Shown here piece by piece: positions 42,915-52,156 of a stretch of DNA of 64,000 bases. Origin of the DNA: Candidatus Saccharibacteria bacterium UBA6040 (GTDB lineage Bacteria; Patescibacteriota; Saccharimonadia; Saccharimonadales; Saccharimonadaceae); NCBI GenBank assembly GCA_002429245.1, contig DIZA01000007.1, forward strand, positions 56,793-120,792, in the 5' to 3' direction. Position 1 is the first letter of the stretch; each line of letters opens with the position of its first letter. Below the pieces are notes generated by a model that worked only from the letters and a program-made list of their open reading frames with translations, had not been told where the DNA came from and made no database searches. A program made the translations under genes and the position numbers.

Positions 42915-45900
42915 ATGGCAACGACCAAACGTGCGAACGACGCGAAGCGTGTTTTCTTTACCAAAGATGACACTGCGTTAGCATTACCAAACCTAATTGA
43001 TCACCAGCGATCTTCATGGCAAGAATTTGTCGAGACCGGACTTGGTGAGATTTTTGCAGAACTTAACCCAATCGATGACTACACAGGTCAAAAATTGGCT
43101 TTGCGATTCGGCAAGTACGCTTTTGAGGAACCAAAGCACTCAGAGCTTCATGCTAAAGAAAACAACCTTACCTTTGATGCACCACTTAAAGCAGTTGTTG
43201 AACTCACAAACAAAGTCACCGGTGAAGTAAAAGAACAAGAAATCTACTTGGGTGACTACCCATGGATGACTGAACGTGGAACATTTATTATCAACGGTAC
43301 TGAACGTGTCGTTGTTTCTCAGCTTATCCGTTCAGCTGGTGTCTTCTTTACTGCAGACCGCCTTGCAACTCGCAACAACTATGGTGCGAAACTAATTCCA
43401 GGCCGTGGTGCATGGCTTGAATTTGAAACTGCTTCAAATGGAGCAATCTACGTTAAAATCGACCGCCGTCGTAAACTTCCTGTCACAACTCTTTTCCGTG
43501 CTCTTGGCTACAACAAGACAACCGACATTAAAGCGCTCTTCGCTGATGTTGATACTGGAGAAGTTAAATACATTGATGCCACTCTTGATAAAGATCCAGC
43601 ACGTGGAACAAACGAAGCCCTCATTGAGGTGTACCGCCGTCTTCGTCCAGGTGACCTAGCGACTGTTGATAATGCACGTTCTATGATCGAACGTATGTTC
43701 TTTGATTTCAAGCGATTCGACTACAGCCGTGTCGGACGTTACAAGTTGAACCAACGTCTTAACATCACGGTTCCAAACACGACTGAAAACCGTGTCTTCA
43801 TGGTAAAAGATCTCGAAGCTATCGTTAAGGAAATTATTCGCCTTAACAACACTCAGGAACTTCCAGACGACATCGATGCGCTTTCAAACCGTCGTGTCAA
43901 ATTAGTGGGTGAGCTTGTTGCTCGTCAGTTCCGCGTTGGTATGCTTCGTATGCAACGAAACGCTATGGACCGTATGTCTATGTCTGACATCGAGAACGTT
44001 TCTCCTAACCAATTGATTAACGCTCGTCCTGTTGTCGCTGCTGTTCGTGAATTCTTCGCGAGTTCACAGCTTTCACAGCTAATGGATGAGACAAACCCAC
44101 TAGCAGAGCTTGCTCACAAGCGACGTCTTTCATCAATGGGTCCTGGTGGACTATCTCGCGAACGTGCCGGATTTGATGTCCGTGACGCCCACCCAACTCA
44201 CTACGGACGTCTTTGTGCTGTTGAGACACCAGAAGGTGCCAACATTGGACTTGTATTGAACCTTGCAGCTTACGCTCGTATTAACGAGTACGGTTTCATT
44301 GAAACTCCTTACCTTAAGGTTGTTAACGGTAAAGTGACTGACAAAGTTGTCTACCTTGATGCTTCAGAAGAAGCAGTTGAAGTGATCGCCGACGCCGGTG
44401 CTGAGCTAAACAAAGACGGTAGTTTCGCAGAAGAGCGCCTTAGCGCTCGTAACGGACTCCTCCCAGAGCAAGTTGACGCCAGTGAAGTGACTTACATGGA
44501 CGCTGCCCACAAGCAGATTCTTGGATCAACTGCATCACTCGTGCCTTTCGTTGAAAAGAACCGTGTTGACCGTTCACTGATGGCTGCAAGCATGCAGAAG
44601 CAAGCTGTGCCACTTCTTCAACCTGAATCTCCAGTTGTGGGAACAGGTATCGAACACGAAATTGCAATGAACACAAGCCAACTCATCATCGCTGATGCTG
44701 CTGGTGAAGTTATTCGTGCTGACGGTGACGAAGTACACGTTAAGTACGCCGACGGAACTAAGATCTACAAGCCAATTCACTTTACGAAGTCTAACGACGA
44801 CCGTTCAATCAACCAAAAGGTTCGTGTTGAACGTGGTCAAAAGCTAAAAGCTGGCGACATCATCATTGAAGGTGCGTCTGTTGATCAAGGTGAAATCGCC
44901 CTCGGACGTGACCTTCTTGTGGCATACATGCCATGGTCTGGTTACAACATGGACGACGCGATTGTGCTTTCACAGCGCCTTGTACAAGATGACACATTGA
45001 CCAGCATTAACATCAAGGACTACACAGTTGAAGTCCGTGAGACAAAGCTAGGTCCAGAAATCGTCACACGTGACATTCCAAACGTTTCTGAAGAATCACT
45101 TCGTCACCTTGACGAGAACGGTATCGTTCAACTTGGTTCAGAGGTTAAGTCTGGTGATGTGCTTGTTGGAAAGATTACTCCAAAGGGTGAGCAAGAGCTT
45201 TCTTCTGAAGAGCGTCTGCTTCGTGCGATCTTCGGTGAAAAAGCCAAAGACGTTCGTGATACTTCACAACGTATGAACAACGCTGGTGGTGGTAAAGTTG
45301 TCGGTGTTAAGATCTTCAGCCGTGAAAACGGTCACGAACTTAAGGCTGGTGTCCTTATGCAGATTCAAATCTTCGTTGCTCAGTTCCGAAAAATCTCAGT
45401 TGGTGACAAGCTAGCTGGACGTCACGGTAACAAGGGTGTTGTTGCGCGAATCCTTCCTATGGAAGATATGCCATTCATGGAAGACGGAACACCTGTTGAT
45501 GTCGTCCTGAACCCACTTGGTGTGCCATCACGTATGAACATCGGACAGCTATTTGAAGCGCACCTTGGTATGGCTGCACGTGCTCTCGGGTACAAAGTTG
45601 CAACCCCTCCATTTAACGGTGTTGCTGACGAGACTATCTCTGATGAGCTCGAAAAAGCTGGCTTTGCCCGCGACGGAAAGAGTCAACTCTTTGACGGTCG
45701 TAACGGTGAACCATTCGAAGAGCGAACCACTGTCGGTGTCATGCACATGTTGAAGCTTCACCACATGGTAAGCGACAAGATTCATGCCCGTTCAACCGGT
45801 CCTTACACTATGGTCACGCAGCAACCACTTGGTGGTAAAGCGCAAAATGGTGGTCAACGATTCGGAGAGATGGAAGTCTGGGCCCTCGAAGCCTACGGTG

Positions 45901-46274
45901 CTGCCGCAACGCTTCAAGAAATGCTCACGATTAAGTCTGACGACGTTTACGGACGCGCAAAGGCGTACGAGTCTATCATTAAGGACGAACCAATTGTTGG
46001 TCCAAAGCTTCCTGAAAGCTTTAACGTCCTCGTGAAAGAACTTCAGGGTCTTGGCCTTCGTGTTGATCTTCTTGATGAGACCGAAGATGCGGTGGTTGAT
46101 GCAGAACAAGTTATTGGAAGCGTCATTAATGGCTCTCCAGTATCTGTTGCGGATGTTGATCTTGCTGAAGAAGTTGAAACAATCCTCGATGAAGCTGATG
46201 AAATCGGTGAAATCGAAGACGGTATGACAATCCAGGACATTGATGAAATAGAAACAATTAAGGAGGAGGTGTAA
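42915..46274 (+). CDS. rpoB: RNA polymerase beta subunit
   Basis: An 1119-residue beta subunit without the large E. coli-type insertions. The fork-loop/rifampicin region reads SSQLSQLMDE ... HKRRLSSMGPGGL, with several conservative changes (F514L, A532S, L533M in E. coli numbering) but the contact residues Q513, D516, H526, R529 and S531 kept. The C-terminal part has GDKLAGRHGNKGVV and the clamp-contacting GGKAQNGGQRFGEMEVWALEAYGAA block. rplJ and rplL are not upstream; clpP is, and a long folded leader lies between. An acidic tail ends just before rpoC. Confidence 0.98.
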   Translation: MATTKRANDAKRVFFTKDDTALALPNLIDHQRSSWQEFVETGLGEIFAELNPIDDYTGQKLALRFGKYAFEEPKHSELHAKENNLTFDAPLKAVVELTNKVTGEVKEQEIYLGDYPWMTERGTFIINGTERVVVSQLIRSAGVFFTADRLATRNNYGAKLIPGRGAWLEFETASNGAIYVKIDRRRKLPVTTLFRALGYNKTTDIKALFADVDTGEVKYIDATLDKDPARGTNEALIEVYRRLRPGDLATVDNARSMIERMFFDFKRFDYSRVGRYKLNQRLNITVPNTTENRVFMVKDLEAIVKEIIRLNNTQELPDDIDALSNRRVKLVGELVARQFRVGMLRMQRNAMDRMSMSDIENVSPNQLINARPVVAAVREFFASSQLSQLMDETNPLAELAHKRRLSSMGPGGLSRERAGFDVRDAHPTHYGRLCAVETPEGANIGLVLNLAAYARINEYGFIETPYLKVVNGKVTDKVVYLDASEEAVEVIADAGAELNKDGSFAEERLSARNGLLPEQVDASEVTYMDAAHKQILGSTASLVPFVEKNRVDRSLMAASMQKQAVPLLQPESPVVGTGIEHEIAMNTSQLIIADAAGEVIRADGDEVHVKYADGTKIYKPIHFTKSNDDRSINQKVRVERGQKLKAGDIIIEGASVDQGEIALGRDLLVAYMPWSGYNMDDAIVLSQRLVQDDTLTSINIKDYTVEVRETKLGPEIVTRDIPNVSEESLRHLDENGIVQLGSEVKSGDVLVGKITPKGEQELSSEERLLRAIFGEKAKDVRDTSQRMNNAGGGKVVGVKIFSRENGHELKAGVLMQIQIFVAQFRKISVGDKLAGRHGNKGVVARILPMEDMPFMEDGTPVDVVLNPLGVPSRMNIGQLFEAHLGMAARALGYKVATPPFNGVADETISDELEKAGFARDGKSQLFDGRNGEPFEERTTVGVMHMLKLHHMVSDKIHARSTGPYTMVTQQPLGGKAQNGGQRFGEMEVWALEAYGAAATLQEMLTIKSDDVYGRAKAYESIIKDEPIVGPKLPESFNVLVKELQGLGLRVDLLDETEDAVVDAEQVIGSVINGSPVSVADVDLAEEVETILDEADEIGEIEDGMTIQDIDEIETIKEEV

Positions 46275-46275
46275 T

Positions 46276-49200
46276 ATGTCACGCGTACTAGTGAACAACG
46301 GCATCGCCGACTTTGACGCTATCCGACTTTCAGTCGCTAGTCCAGAAGACATCATGAAGTGGAGTTATGGTGAGGTTACAAAACCTGAAACTATTAACTA
46401 CCGTACTCAGAAACCTGAGCGTGATGGTCTTTTCTGTGAACGAATTTTCGGTCCAGTCAAAGACATTAACCCACACGATAACAAACTAAAGGGTGTTCGT
46501 TCTCGCGAAGCTGCTGTCGACAAGAATGGTGACCTCGTTACCAAGTCTATCGTCCGTCGTGAGCGAATGGGACACATCCAACTTGCAAGTCCTGTTGCGC
46601 ACATCTGGTTTATGCGTGGTACTCCATCAGCAATGTCATTGCTTCTTGGAATTACTGTTCGTAACCTAGAACGTATCGCTTACTTTGCAACTTACGTTAT
46701 CTTGAAATCAGACGAAGCAACTCGCGACAAGTTTCTTGCCGACCTAGAAGCCGAAACTGAAGCTGGCCGTATGGCTATCAAGATGCGTTACGAAAAAGAA
46801 GCAGAAGTTGAAACCGCTGACGTGAAAGTCCTCGCAGAAGGTCAGACACGTGAGATCGAAGAACTCAATGAAGCTTACACGATTAAGAAAGCTCAGCTTG
46901 AGAGCCTCGTAAAGAACGCTCTTATCTCTGAGGTTGACTATCGTAACCTTCCTGAAGAGTACCAAGACCTCGCCGAAGTTGGCATGGGTGGAATTGCACT
47001 AAAGGCACTTCTTGATGGCATTAAGCTTCCTGAGCTTATCGCTGAACTGACTGAAGAAGTCGCTGGTGCAAAGGGTCAACGTGAGAAGAAGCTATTGAAG
47101 CGCCTCAAGGTCCTTGAAGGTATGCAATCAGCTGGTATCAAGCCATCAAGCTTGACTCTGACTGTGCTTCCTGTGATCCCACCGGACCTTCGTCCTATGG
47201 TGCAACTTACTGGTGGTCGTTTTGCGACATCAGACCTTAACGACCTTTACCGTCGTGTCATTAACCGTAACAACCGTTTGAAGAAACTGATGGAACTTAA
47301 CGCTCCTGAAGTGATTCGTCGAAACGAAATGCGTATGTTGCAAGAAGCAGTTGATGCTTTGATCGACAACTCAGCAGCTCGTGGTGGTCGTGCAGTGAAT
47401 GCAACCGGTGGCCGTCGCCGTCTTAAGTCTATCTCTGACATGCTTAAGGGTAAGCAGGGACGATTCCGCCAGAACCTTCTTGGTAAGCGTGTCGACTACT
47501 CTGGACGTTCAGTCATCGTGGTTGGTCCAAAGCTCAAGATTTCAGAATGTGGTCTGCCAAAGCAGATGGCGCTCGAACTCTTTAAGCCTTTCGTCATCCA
47601 CTGGTTGATTGCAGGTGAGTACGCACACAACATTCGTTCAGCAACACGTCTGATCGAAGCCGGTGAAGCAGTTGTTTGGGATGCCCTCGACGCAGTAATT
47701 GCTGGTAAGTACGTTCTTTTGAACCGTGCTCCCTCACTTCACCGTCTTTCAATCCAGGCTTTCATGCCTAAGCTCGTTGAAGGTAAGGCAATCCAGTTGC
47801 ACCCACTCGTCGCGAACGGTTTCAACGCCGACTACGATGGTGACCAAATGGCAGTCCACCTTCCTTTGTCACGCCAAGCGCAACAAGAAGCTCGTGAGCT
47901 CATGAGCGCAACAGCGAACCTCTTGAAGCCAGCTGATGGTGCGCCAGTGCTTTCAATTGCACAGGACATCGTCCTTGGTAACTACTACCTGACCTACAAT
48001 AAGCCGTCAGCACAAACTGATGTCCGTAAGTCATACAGTTCTGTCTACGAAGCTGAAATGGCCTACGACAGCAAGAAGATTCAGCTACAGACACCAATCC
48101 GAGTCTTCGCTAAGGGCGAAATGCGCGAGACAACACTAGGACGAGTATTCTTCAACGAAATTCTTCCGAAGGATCTCGCATTTGACGACAATATTCAGAC
48201 CAAAAAGCAACTCAAGAAGGTTCTTAACACCATCTTCGAGAAGTATGGTGCTGAGCAAACTGCTGCAACTGCCGACCGCATGAAGGGACTCGCGTTCCGA
48301 TTTGCAACAATCGCAGCTGTATCAACAAGCAAGGATGACTATGTTGTCTTCCCTGAAACTGATGAGTTCATCGCAGAAGGTGACGCAAAGACAACGCTCA
48401 TTAGTGAACAGTTCAACCAAGGTCTCATCACCGAAGAAGAGCGATACACATTGACCGTTGCAACTTGGCGTGGCGTTGTTCGTACAATTACAGAGTTCCT
48501 TACCGAACGTCTTAAGAATATGGACACCAGCGTTTCTGTCATGGTTAACTCAGGTGCTCGTGGTGATATTTCGAACATCCAGCTTGCAAGCGCGATGATC
48601 GGTATCATGGTTGATGCAACTAACCGTGAAATTGAGCTCCCAATCCGTTCTAGCTACAAAAAGGGTCTGTCATCACTTGAGCAATTCGTTGCGACTCGTG
48701 GTTCACGTAAGGGTCTGATTGACACCGCGCTAAAGACAGCCGACTCTGGATACCTAACCCGACGTCTCGTCGATGTGTCACAAGACGTATTTACCGTTGA
48801 AGACACACCTGGTGATGATGATGGATTTGCGATCTACCGTGCTGAAACTGAACAAACAATGATCGACTTCGGTAACCGTCTTTACGGACGATTTACTGCA
48901 GAAGACATTGATGGTCACATCAAGGGCGGACAACTCATTACTCGTGAAATCGCAAAGGCTATCGAAGCTGACCGTGAAATTAGCGAAGTAAAGATCCGTT
49001 CAGTCCTTTCAACGAAGAACCTTCGTGGTGTGCCACAGTCAAGCTACGGTATCGACATGTCGACCAACCTGCTTGTTGCGAAAGCACAACCAGTTGGAGT
49101 TATCGCAGCGCAATCTGTCGGTGAGCCTGGTACACAGCTAACGCTTCGTACTTTCCACGCCGGTGGTGTGCAGGAAAGTGACATCACCCAGGGTCTCCCT

Positions 49201-50121
49201 CGTGTTGAAGAGCTCTTCGAAGCTCGTTCACCAAAGGGTCAAGCTCACGTTACTGAGGTAACTGGACTTGTTGAGCAATGGGAAGATGGCAAGAAGTACA
49301 TCGTTCAGGTGACTCCAGAAGCTGGCCACGTAGAGCAAATCGCTCTCGAAGGCCGTACTGCTGGTGTGAAATCTGGTGCGAATGTAAAGGTTGGTGACGT
49401 TCTTGCTTCTGGTGAGAGTGAATCTAAGCCACTTGTTGCTCCATTCGACGGTGTCGTTGAAGTAACGGATGAGTTCCTTGTCCTTGCTGCTAACGCAAGT
49501 TCTCCAGTACGTTACGAAATTCCTGGTAACTACCAGTTGACCGTAAAGTCTGGTGACGTTGTTGAAGCAGGTGATCGCCTTACTGGTGGATCACTCAACC
49601 TGCACGACATCATGCGCCTCAAGGGTATCGAAGCCACACAGCGATACATCATCAACGAAGTGCTTCGTATCTATGCAGCACAGGGTCAAGACGTTGCCGA
49701 CAAGCACCTCGAGATCATCGTTCGACAGATGTTTAGCCGTGTCCAGGTTGAAGATCCAGGTGACTCTGCATTCGTGACTGGTGATATCGTTTCTCGTGCT
49801 GCCGTTATGGAAGCAATTGAGAAGCTCGCAGTTGAAGGTAAGGAAACGGTTGCATTTACACAACTACTCCTTGGTATCACAAAGGTCTCAATCTGGTCTG
49901 ACAGCTTCCTTTCTGCTGCATCGTTCCAAGACACGACTCGTGTCTTGATCAACGCCGCAGTCAGTGGCCGTATTGACCGATTGAATGGTTTGAAAGAAAA
50001 CGTGATCATCGGACGCAAGATTCCTGTCGGAACCGGTGTTGATAGTGCAACTGCACTTGATACTATCGATGAAGACGTTGTTGCGGCTGATATTCTCGAA
50101 GACGTCGAACTCGCTGCTTAG
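46276..50121 (+). CDS. rpoC: RNA polymerase beta' subunit lacking both zinc sites
   Basis: A 1281-residue beta' subunit. The catalytic NADYDGD is at 517-523, the bridge helix/trigger-loop region is intact with LTLRTFH (E. coli M932 is Leu here, H936 kept). The N-terminal zinc ribbon normally holding four Cys is replaced by a cysteine-free segment (residues 61-92). The second site also lacks all four Cys: EDTPGD near 842-847 for the first and VLSTKNLRGVPQSSYG ending at 925 for the rest. Only two cysteines occur in the whole protein. AGGAGG precedes the ATG; rpoB stops one base before it. Confidence 0.98.
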   Translation: MSRVLVNNGIADFDAIRLSVASPEDIMKWSYGEVTKPETINYRTQKPERDGLFCERIFGPVKDINPHDNKLKGVRSREAAVDKNGDLVTKSIVRRERMGHIQLASPVAHIWFMRGTPSAMSLLLGITVRNLERIAYFATYVILKSDEATRDKFLADLEAETEAGRMAIKMRYEKEAEVETADVKVLAEGQTREIEELNEAYTIKKAQLESLVKNALISEVDYRNLPEEYQDLAEVGMGGIALKALLDGIKLPELIAELTEEVAGAKGQREKKLLKRLKVLEGMQSAGIKPSSLTLTVLPVIPPDLRPMVQLTGGRFATSDLNDLYRRVINRNNRLKKLMELNAPEVIRRNEMRMLQEAVDALIDNSAARGGRAVNATGGRRRLKSISDMLKGKQGRFRQNLLGKRVDYSGRSVIVVGPKLKISECGLPKQMALELFKPFVIHWLIAGEYAHNIRSATRLIEAGEAVVWDALDAVIAGKYVLLNRAPSLHRLSIQAFMPKLVEGKAIQLHPLVANGFNADYDGDQMAVHLPLSRQAQQEARELMSATANLLKPADGAPVLSIAQDIVLGNYYLTYNKPSAQTDVRKSYSSVYEAEMAYDSKKIQLQTPIRVFAKGEMRETTLGRVFFNEILPKDLAFDDNIQTKKQLKKVLNTIFEKYGAEQTAATADRMKGLAFRFATIAAVSTSKDDYVVFPETDEFIAEGDAKTTLISEQFNQGLITEEERYTLTVATWRGVVRTITEFLTERLKNMDTSVSVMVNSGARGDISNIQLASAMIGIMVDATNREIELPIRSSYKKGLSSLEQFVATRGSRKGLIDTALKTADSGYLTRRLVDVSQDVFTVEDTPGDDDGFAIYRAETEQTMIDFGNRLYGRFTAEDIDGHIKGGQLITREIAKAIEADREISEVKIRSVLSTKNLRGVPQSSYGIDMSTNLLVAKAQPVGVIAAQSVGEPGTQLTLRTFHAGGVQESDITQGLPRVEELFEARSPKGQAHVTEVTGLVEQWEDGKKYIVQVTPEAGHVEQIALEGRTAGVKSGANVKVGDVLASGESESKPLVAPFDGVVEVTDEFLVLAANASSPVRYEIPGNYQLTVKSGDVVEAGDRLTGGSLNLHDIMRLKGIEATQRYIINEVLRIYAAQGQDVADKHLEIIVRQMFSRVQVEDPGDSAFVTGDIVSRAAVMEAIEKLAVEGKETVAFTQLLLGITKVSIWSDSFLSAASFQDTTRVLINAAVSGRIDRLNGLKENVIIGRKIPVGTGVDSATALDTIDEDVVAADILEDVELAA

Positions 50122-50142
50122 TTCTTACTAACAGACATTGGA

Positions 50143-50166
50143 GCACTCCGAAAGGGGTGCTTTTTT
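50143..50166 (+). terminator. rpoBC intrinsic terminator
   Basis: GCACTCC-GAAA-GGGGTGC hairpin with a GNRA tetraloop, followed by six T residues. Confidence 0.95.
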
Positions 50167-50172
50167 GTTATA

Positions 50173-50201
50173 TTTACTTTTCATCACGATTATGCTATAA
50201 T
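50173..50201 (+). promoter_or_regulatory. promoter of the 40-residue gene
   Basis: TTTACT (50173-50178), 17-base spacer, TATAAT (50196-50201). Start near 50208, leader about 34 bases. Confidence 0.75.
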
Positions 50202-50241
50202 AGTAGTTAAGCCCACACCACACAACAACCGGGAGGTTACC

Positions 50242-50364
50242 ATGGGGGAAGACAAGCCTGAAGCCGATGTCTTCGATGCCGCAGATGAAGCCATGTTGGC
50301 TGCAATGCGTGTCGCTGAAGCAACAAAGGAGCAGAAGGACGCCATCCGGATCAAGGGCGACTAG
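50242..50364 (+). CDS. 40-residue acidic protein, GC-rich solo gene
   Basis: ATG at 50242 is preceded by GGGAGG (50231-50236), one of the best ribosome-binding sites in the window. The frame encodes an Ala/Glu/Asp-rich, probably helical 40-residue protein (starts MGEDKPEADVFDAADEAM) and ends at TAG 50362-50364. It has its own promoter and a very strong hairpin downstream. No family recognised. The promoter, ribosome-binding site and terminator together make a real small gene likely. Confidence 0.65.
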   Translation: MGEDKPEADVFDAADEAMLAAMRVAEATKEQKDAIRIKGD

Positions 50365-50385
50365 GTCGCATCAAGATCCAGGCAC

Positions 50386-50442
50386 AGCCCGCCGAAAGAG
50401 CCCGTCCGAGAAATCGGGCGCATGCTCCTCGGCGGGCTCTTT
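50386..50442 (+). terminator. long GC-rich terminator of the 40-residue gene
   Basis: AGCCCGCCGA (50386-50395) pairs perfectly with TCGGCGGGCT (50429-50438). An inner GAGCCCG/CGGGC stem fills the loop, and a short T-run follows. Confidence 0.85.
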
Positions 50443-50444
50443 CA

Positions 50445-50463
50445 TATCCTTGATATATAAGCG
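50445..50463 (+). repeat. 19-bp direct repeat, left copy
   Basis: TATCCTTGATATATAAGCG, identical to 50934-50952. The two copies flank the cupredoxin gene. This copy lacks a -10 box downstream. Confidence 0.9.
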
Positions 50464-50476
50464 GTTTGATGTCTGG

Positions 50477-50878
50477 CTAGCTGACGGTAACAGTGCCAGT
50501 CATACCTGTGTGTATTGAACAGTGGTAGTGATAGGTGCCGGCTTTACTAAAAGTGAAGCTGTAACTAGAACCCTTATTAACCGTTTCGCTACTCGGACCA
50601 GTTTGGCCGTCCGTTTCTGTAATGGTGTGAGGCGCTGTGTCATTGTTTGTCCATGTGACCTCGGCGCCTACCTTTACGGCTATATCTGAAGGGCTAAAGG
50701 CGAAGTTCTGAATTGTGACGGTATTAGTCTCGACAGGTTTGTTTGTCGAGCTGTTAGAATTATTCATATCCATCGAAGTCGCAGGGCTACTTGAGCTACG
50801 CGTGACGACAAATAAACCGATGCCGGCCGCTACTATAATCGCTACAATGCCTATTATTATGAAAATGCGCTTCTTCAT
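50477..50878 (-). CDS. membrane-anchored cupredoxin (plastocyanin-like)
   Basis: A 133-residue protein with an N-terminal membrane anchor or signal (residues 4-25), a Ser/Asn-rich linker and a blue-copper domain. The type 1 copper ligands are H84 (TAPHTI), C120, H123 and M126 (CSIHTGM). It would carry electrons or bind copper outside the membrane. It sits on the minus strand between 19-bp direct repeats and between rpoBC and rpsL, which hints at insertion. No partner oxidase is visible nearby. Confidence 0.9.
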   Translation of the reverse strand: MKKRIFIIIGIVAIIVAAGIGLFVVTRSSSSPATSMDMNNSNSSTNKPVETNTVTIQNFAFSPSDIAVKVGAEVTWTNNDTAPHTITETDGQTGPSSETVNKGSSYSFTFSKAGTYHYHCSIHTGMTGTVTVS

Positions 50879-50933
50879 GCTTTGAACTCCTTTATTAACT
50901 TTACTTAGTATACGCCTTGACGGCCCCCATCCT

Positions 50934-50952
50934 TATCCTTGATATATAAGCG
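50934..50952 (+). repeat. 19-bp direct repeat, right copy
   Basis: Second copy of TATCCTTGATATATAAGCG. It contains TTGATA (50939-50944), the likely -35 box of rpsL. Confidence 0.9.
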
Positions 50953-50967
50953 CTTATCTGTTACTAT
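50939..50967 (+). promoter_or_regulatory. rpsL-rpsG promoter
   Basis: TTGATA (50939-50944), 17-base spacer, TACTAT (50962-50967). The leader is about 140 bases. Confidence 0.6.
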
Positions 50968-50991
50968 TATTAACGAGTTTCCGTTTATCTA

Positions 50992-51082
50992 TTACAAAGC
51001 AGTGTACAAGTTTTGTAACGCGATAAACATTGTTCCTAGAGGATGCTGACCTCTGAGAACCACCCAGCAGAATTCTTTCTGC
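50992..51082 (+). promoter_or_regulatory. structured rpsL leader
   Basis: TTACAAA (50992-50998)/TTTGTAA (51012-51018). GTTC-CT-AGAGG (51032-51042) pairs with CCTCT-GA-GAAC (51050-51060) as a 9-bp stem with an internal loop. GCAGA (51067-51071)/TCTGC (51078-51082). Candidate site for autoregulation by a str-operon protein. Confidence 0.55.
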
Positions 51083-51115
51083 AAACAATCAATTTAAACG
51101 AAAGTTTTATTTTTA

Positions 51116-51529
51116 ATGCCAACAATCAACCAATTAGTGCGCAAGCCACGAAAGACTGCCAACCAGAAGAGTAAATCTCCTGCGCTTGGTCGTATTCACA
51201 ACGCACTCAAAACTCGTTACTACGAGCAAAATGCTCCACTTAAACGTGGTGTTTGTATCAAAGTAACAACCAAGACACCAAAGAAGCCTAACTCAGCACT
51301 TCGTAAAGTTGCTCGTGTTCGTTTGACAAATGGTCAAGAAGTTTGGGCTTACATCGGTGGTGAAGGTCACAACCTCCAGGAACACGCCGTTGTGCTTGTT
51401 CGCGGTGGACGTGTGCCAGACCTTCCAGGTGTTCGTTACCACATCGTTCGTGGTGCACTTGACCTTCAAGGTGTCGCTAACCGTAAGCAGGGCCGTAGCA
51501 AGTACGGTACAAAGATGGAGACTAAGTAA
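51116..51529 (+). CDS. rpsL: 30S ribosomal protein uS12
   Basis: A 137-residue decoding-centre protein. The streptomycin-related loops [17 protein letters not shown] and [13 protein letters not shown] are intact. It shares a 1-base TAATG overlap with rpsG. The two genes form the head of the str operon and end in a terminator, so fusA is not in the same message. Confidence 0.98.
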   Translation: MPTINQLVRKPRKTANQKSKSPALGRIHNALKTRYYEQNAPLKRGVCIKVTTKTPKKPNSALRKVARVRLTNGQEVWAYIGGEGHNLQEHAVVLVRGGRVPDLPGVRYHIVRGALDLQGVANRKQGRSKYGTKMETK

Positions 51530-52008
51530 TGCCACGTAAAACGACTGCTAGCCTACAACGCGTACTAAACCCGGACCGCCGTTACCAAAGTGTTTTGGTA
51601 CAACGTCTTATTAACAAGTCTATGCTTGACGGTAAGAAACTTGTTGCTGAAAAAGCCGTCTACACTGCACTTGAAACTGCAGCCAAGAAGCTTGATAGCG
51701 AAAACCCACTTGAAGTGTTCGAACGAGCACTCAAGAACGTATCGCCAAACTTCGAAGTTAAATCTCGTCGTGTCGGTGGTGCTAACTACCAGATTCCATT
51801 CCCAGTTGCTGGACACCGTCAGCTGCACTACTCATTTACATGGTTAGTCCAAGCCGCACGTGGTCGTAAGGGTATTCCTTACAGCCAACGTCTTGCTCTT
51901 GAGATCGTTGATGCGTACAACGAAACTGGTGCTGCCTTCAAGAAAAAAGAAGACACCCACAAAATGGCAGAAGCGAACCGAGCTTTTGCACACTTCGCTC
52001 GCGGCTAA
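51529..52008 (+). CDS. rpsG: 30S ribosomal protein uS7
   Basis: A 159-residue primary 16S-binding protein. Visible motifs are LVQRLINKSMLDGKK, a central VKSRRVGGANYQIP and the RKGIPYSQRLALEIVDAYN region. It starts on the stop of rpsL (TAATG) and is followed by the terminator at 52024-52057. Confidence 0.98.
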   Translation: MPRKTTASLQRVLNPDRRYQSVLVQRLINKSMLDGKKLVAEKAVYTALETAAKKLDSENPLEVFERALKNVSPNFEVKSRRVGGANYQIPFPVAGHRQLHYSFTWLVQAARGRKGIPYSQRLALEIVDAYNETGAAFKKKEDTHKMAEANRAFAHFARG

Positions 52009-52023
52009 TACCCGTAGAGCACG

Positions 52024-52057
52024 AAAATACCCAGCAGACATGCTGGGTATTTTATTT
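52024..52057 (+). terminator. rpsLG terminator
   Basis: AAAATACCCAGCA/TGCTGGGTATTTT perfect 13-bp stem with a 4-base loop and trailing T residues. Confidence 0.95.
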
Positions 52058-52156
52058 GGTTTCCCCATTTAGGGGTTTACAAGACCTATTCCGCTCATGT
52101 ATAACAAAGGCAAATGGGAATGAAAACAAACATGGCGAAGGTGACCGGGGACTAGT

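Noticed and set aside
45792..46355. Open frame antisense to the rpoB-rpoC junction
   Set aside because: Low-complexity translation, no start signals, and it lies opposite two certain genes.
46276..50121. Alternative genetic code (TGA as Gly, as in some other CPR phyla)
   Set aside because: Genes such as the one ending at 32846, the 59330 gene and the RadC-like gene use TGA as stop, and no conserved protein contains an in-frame TGA.
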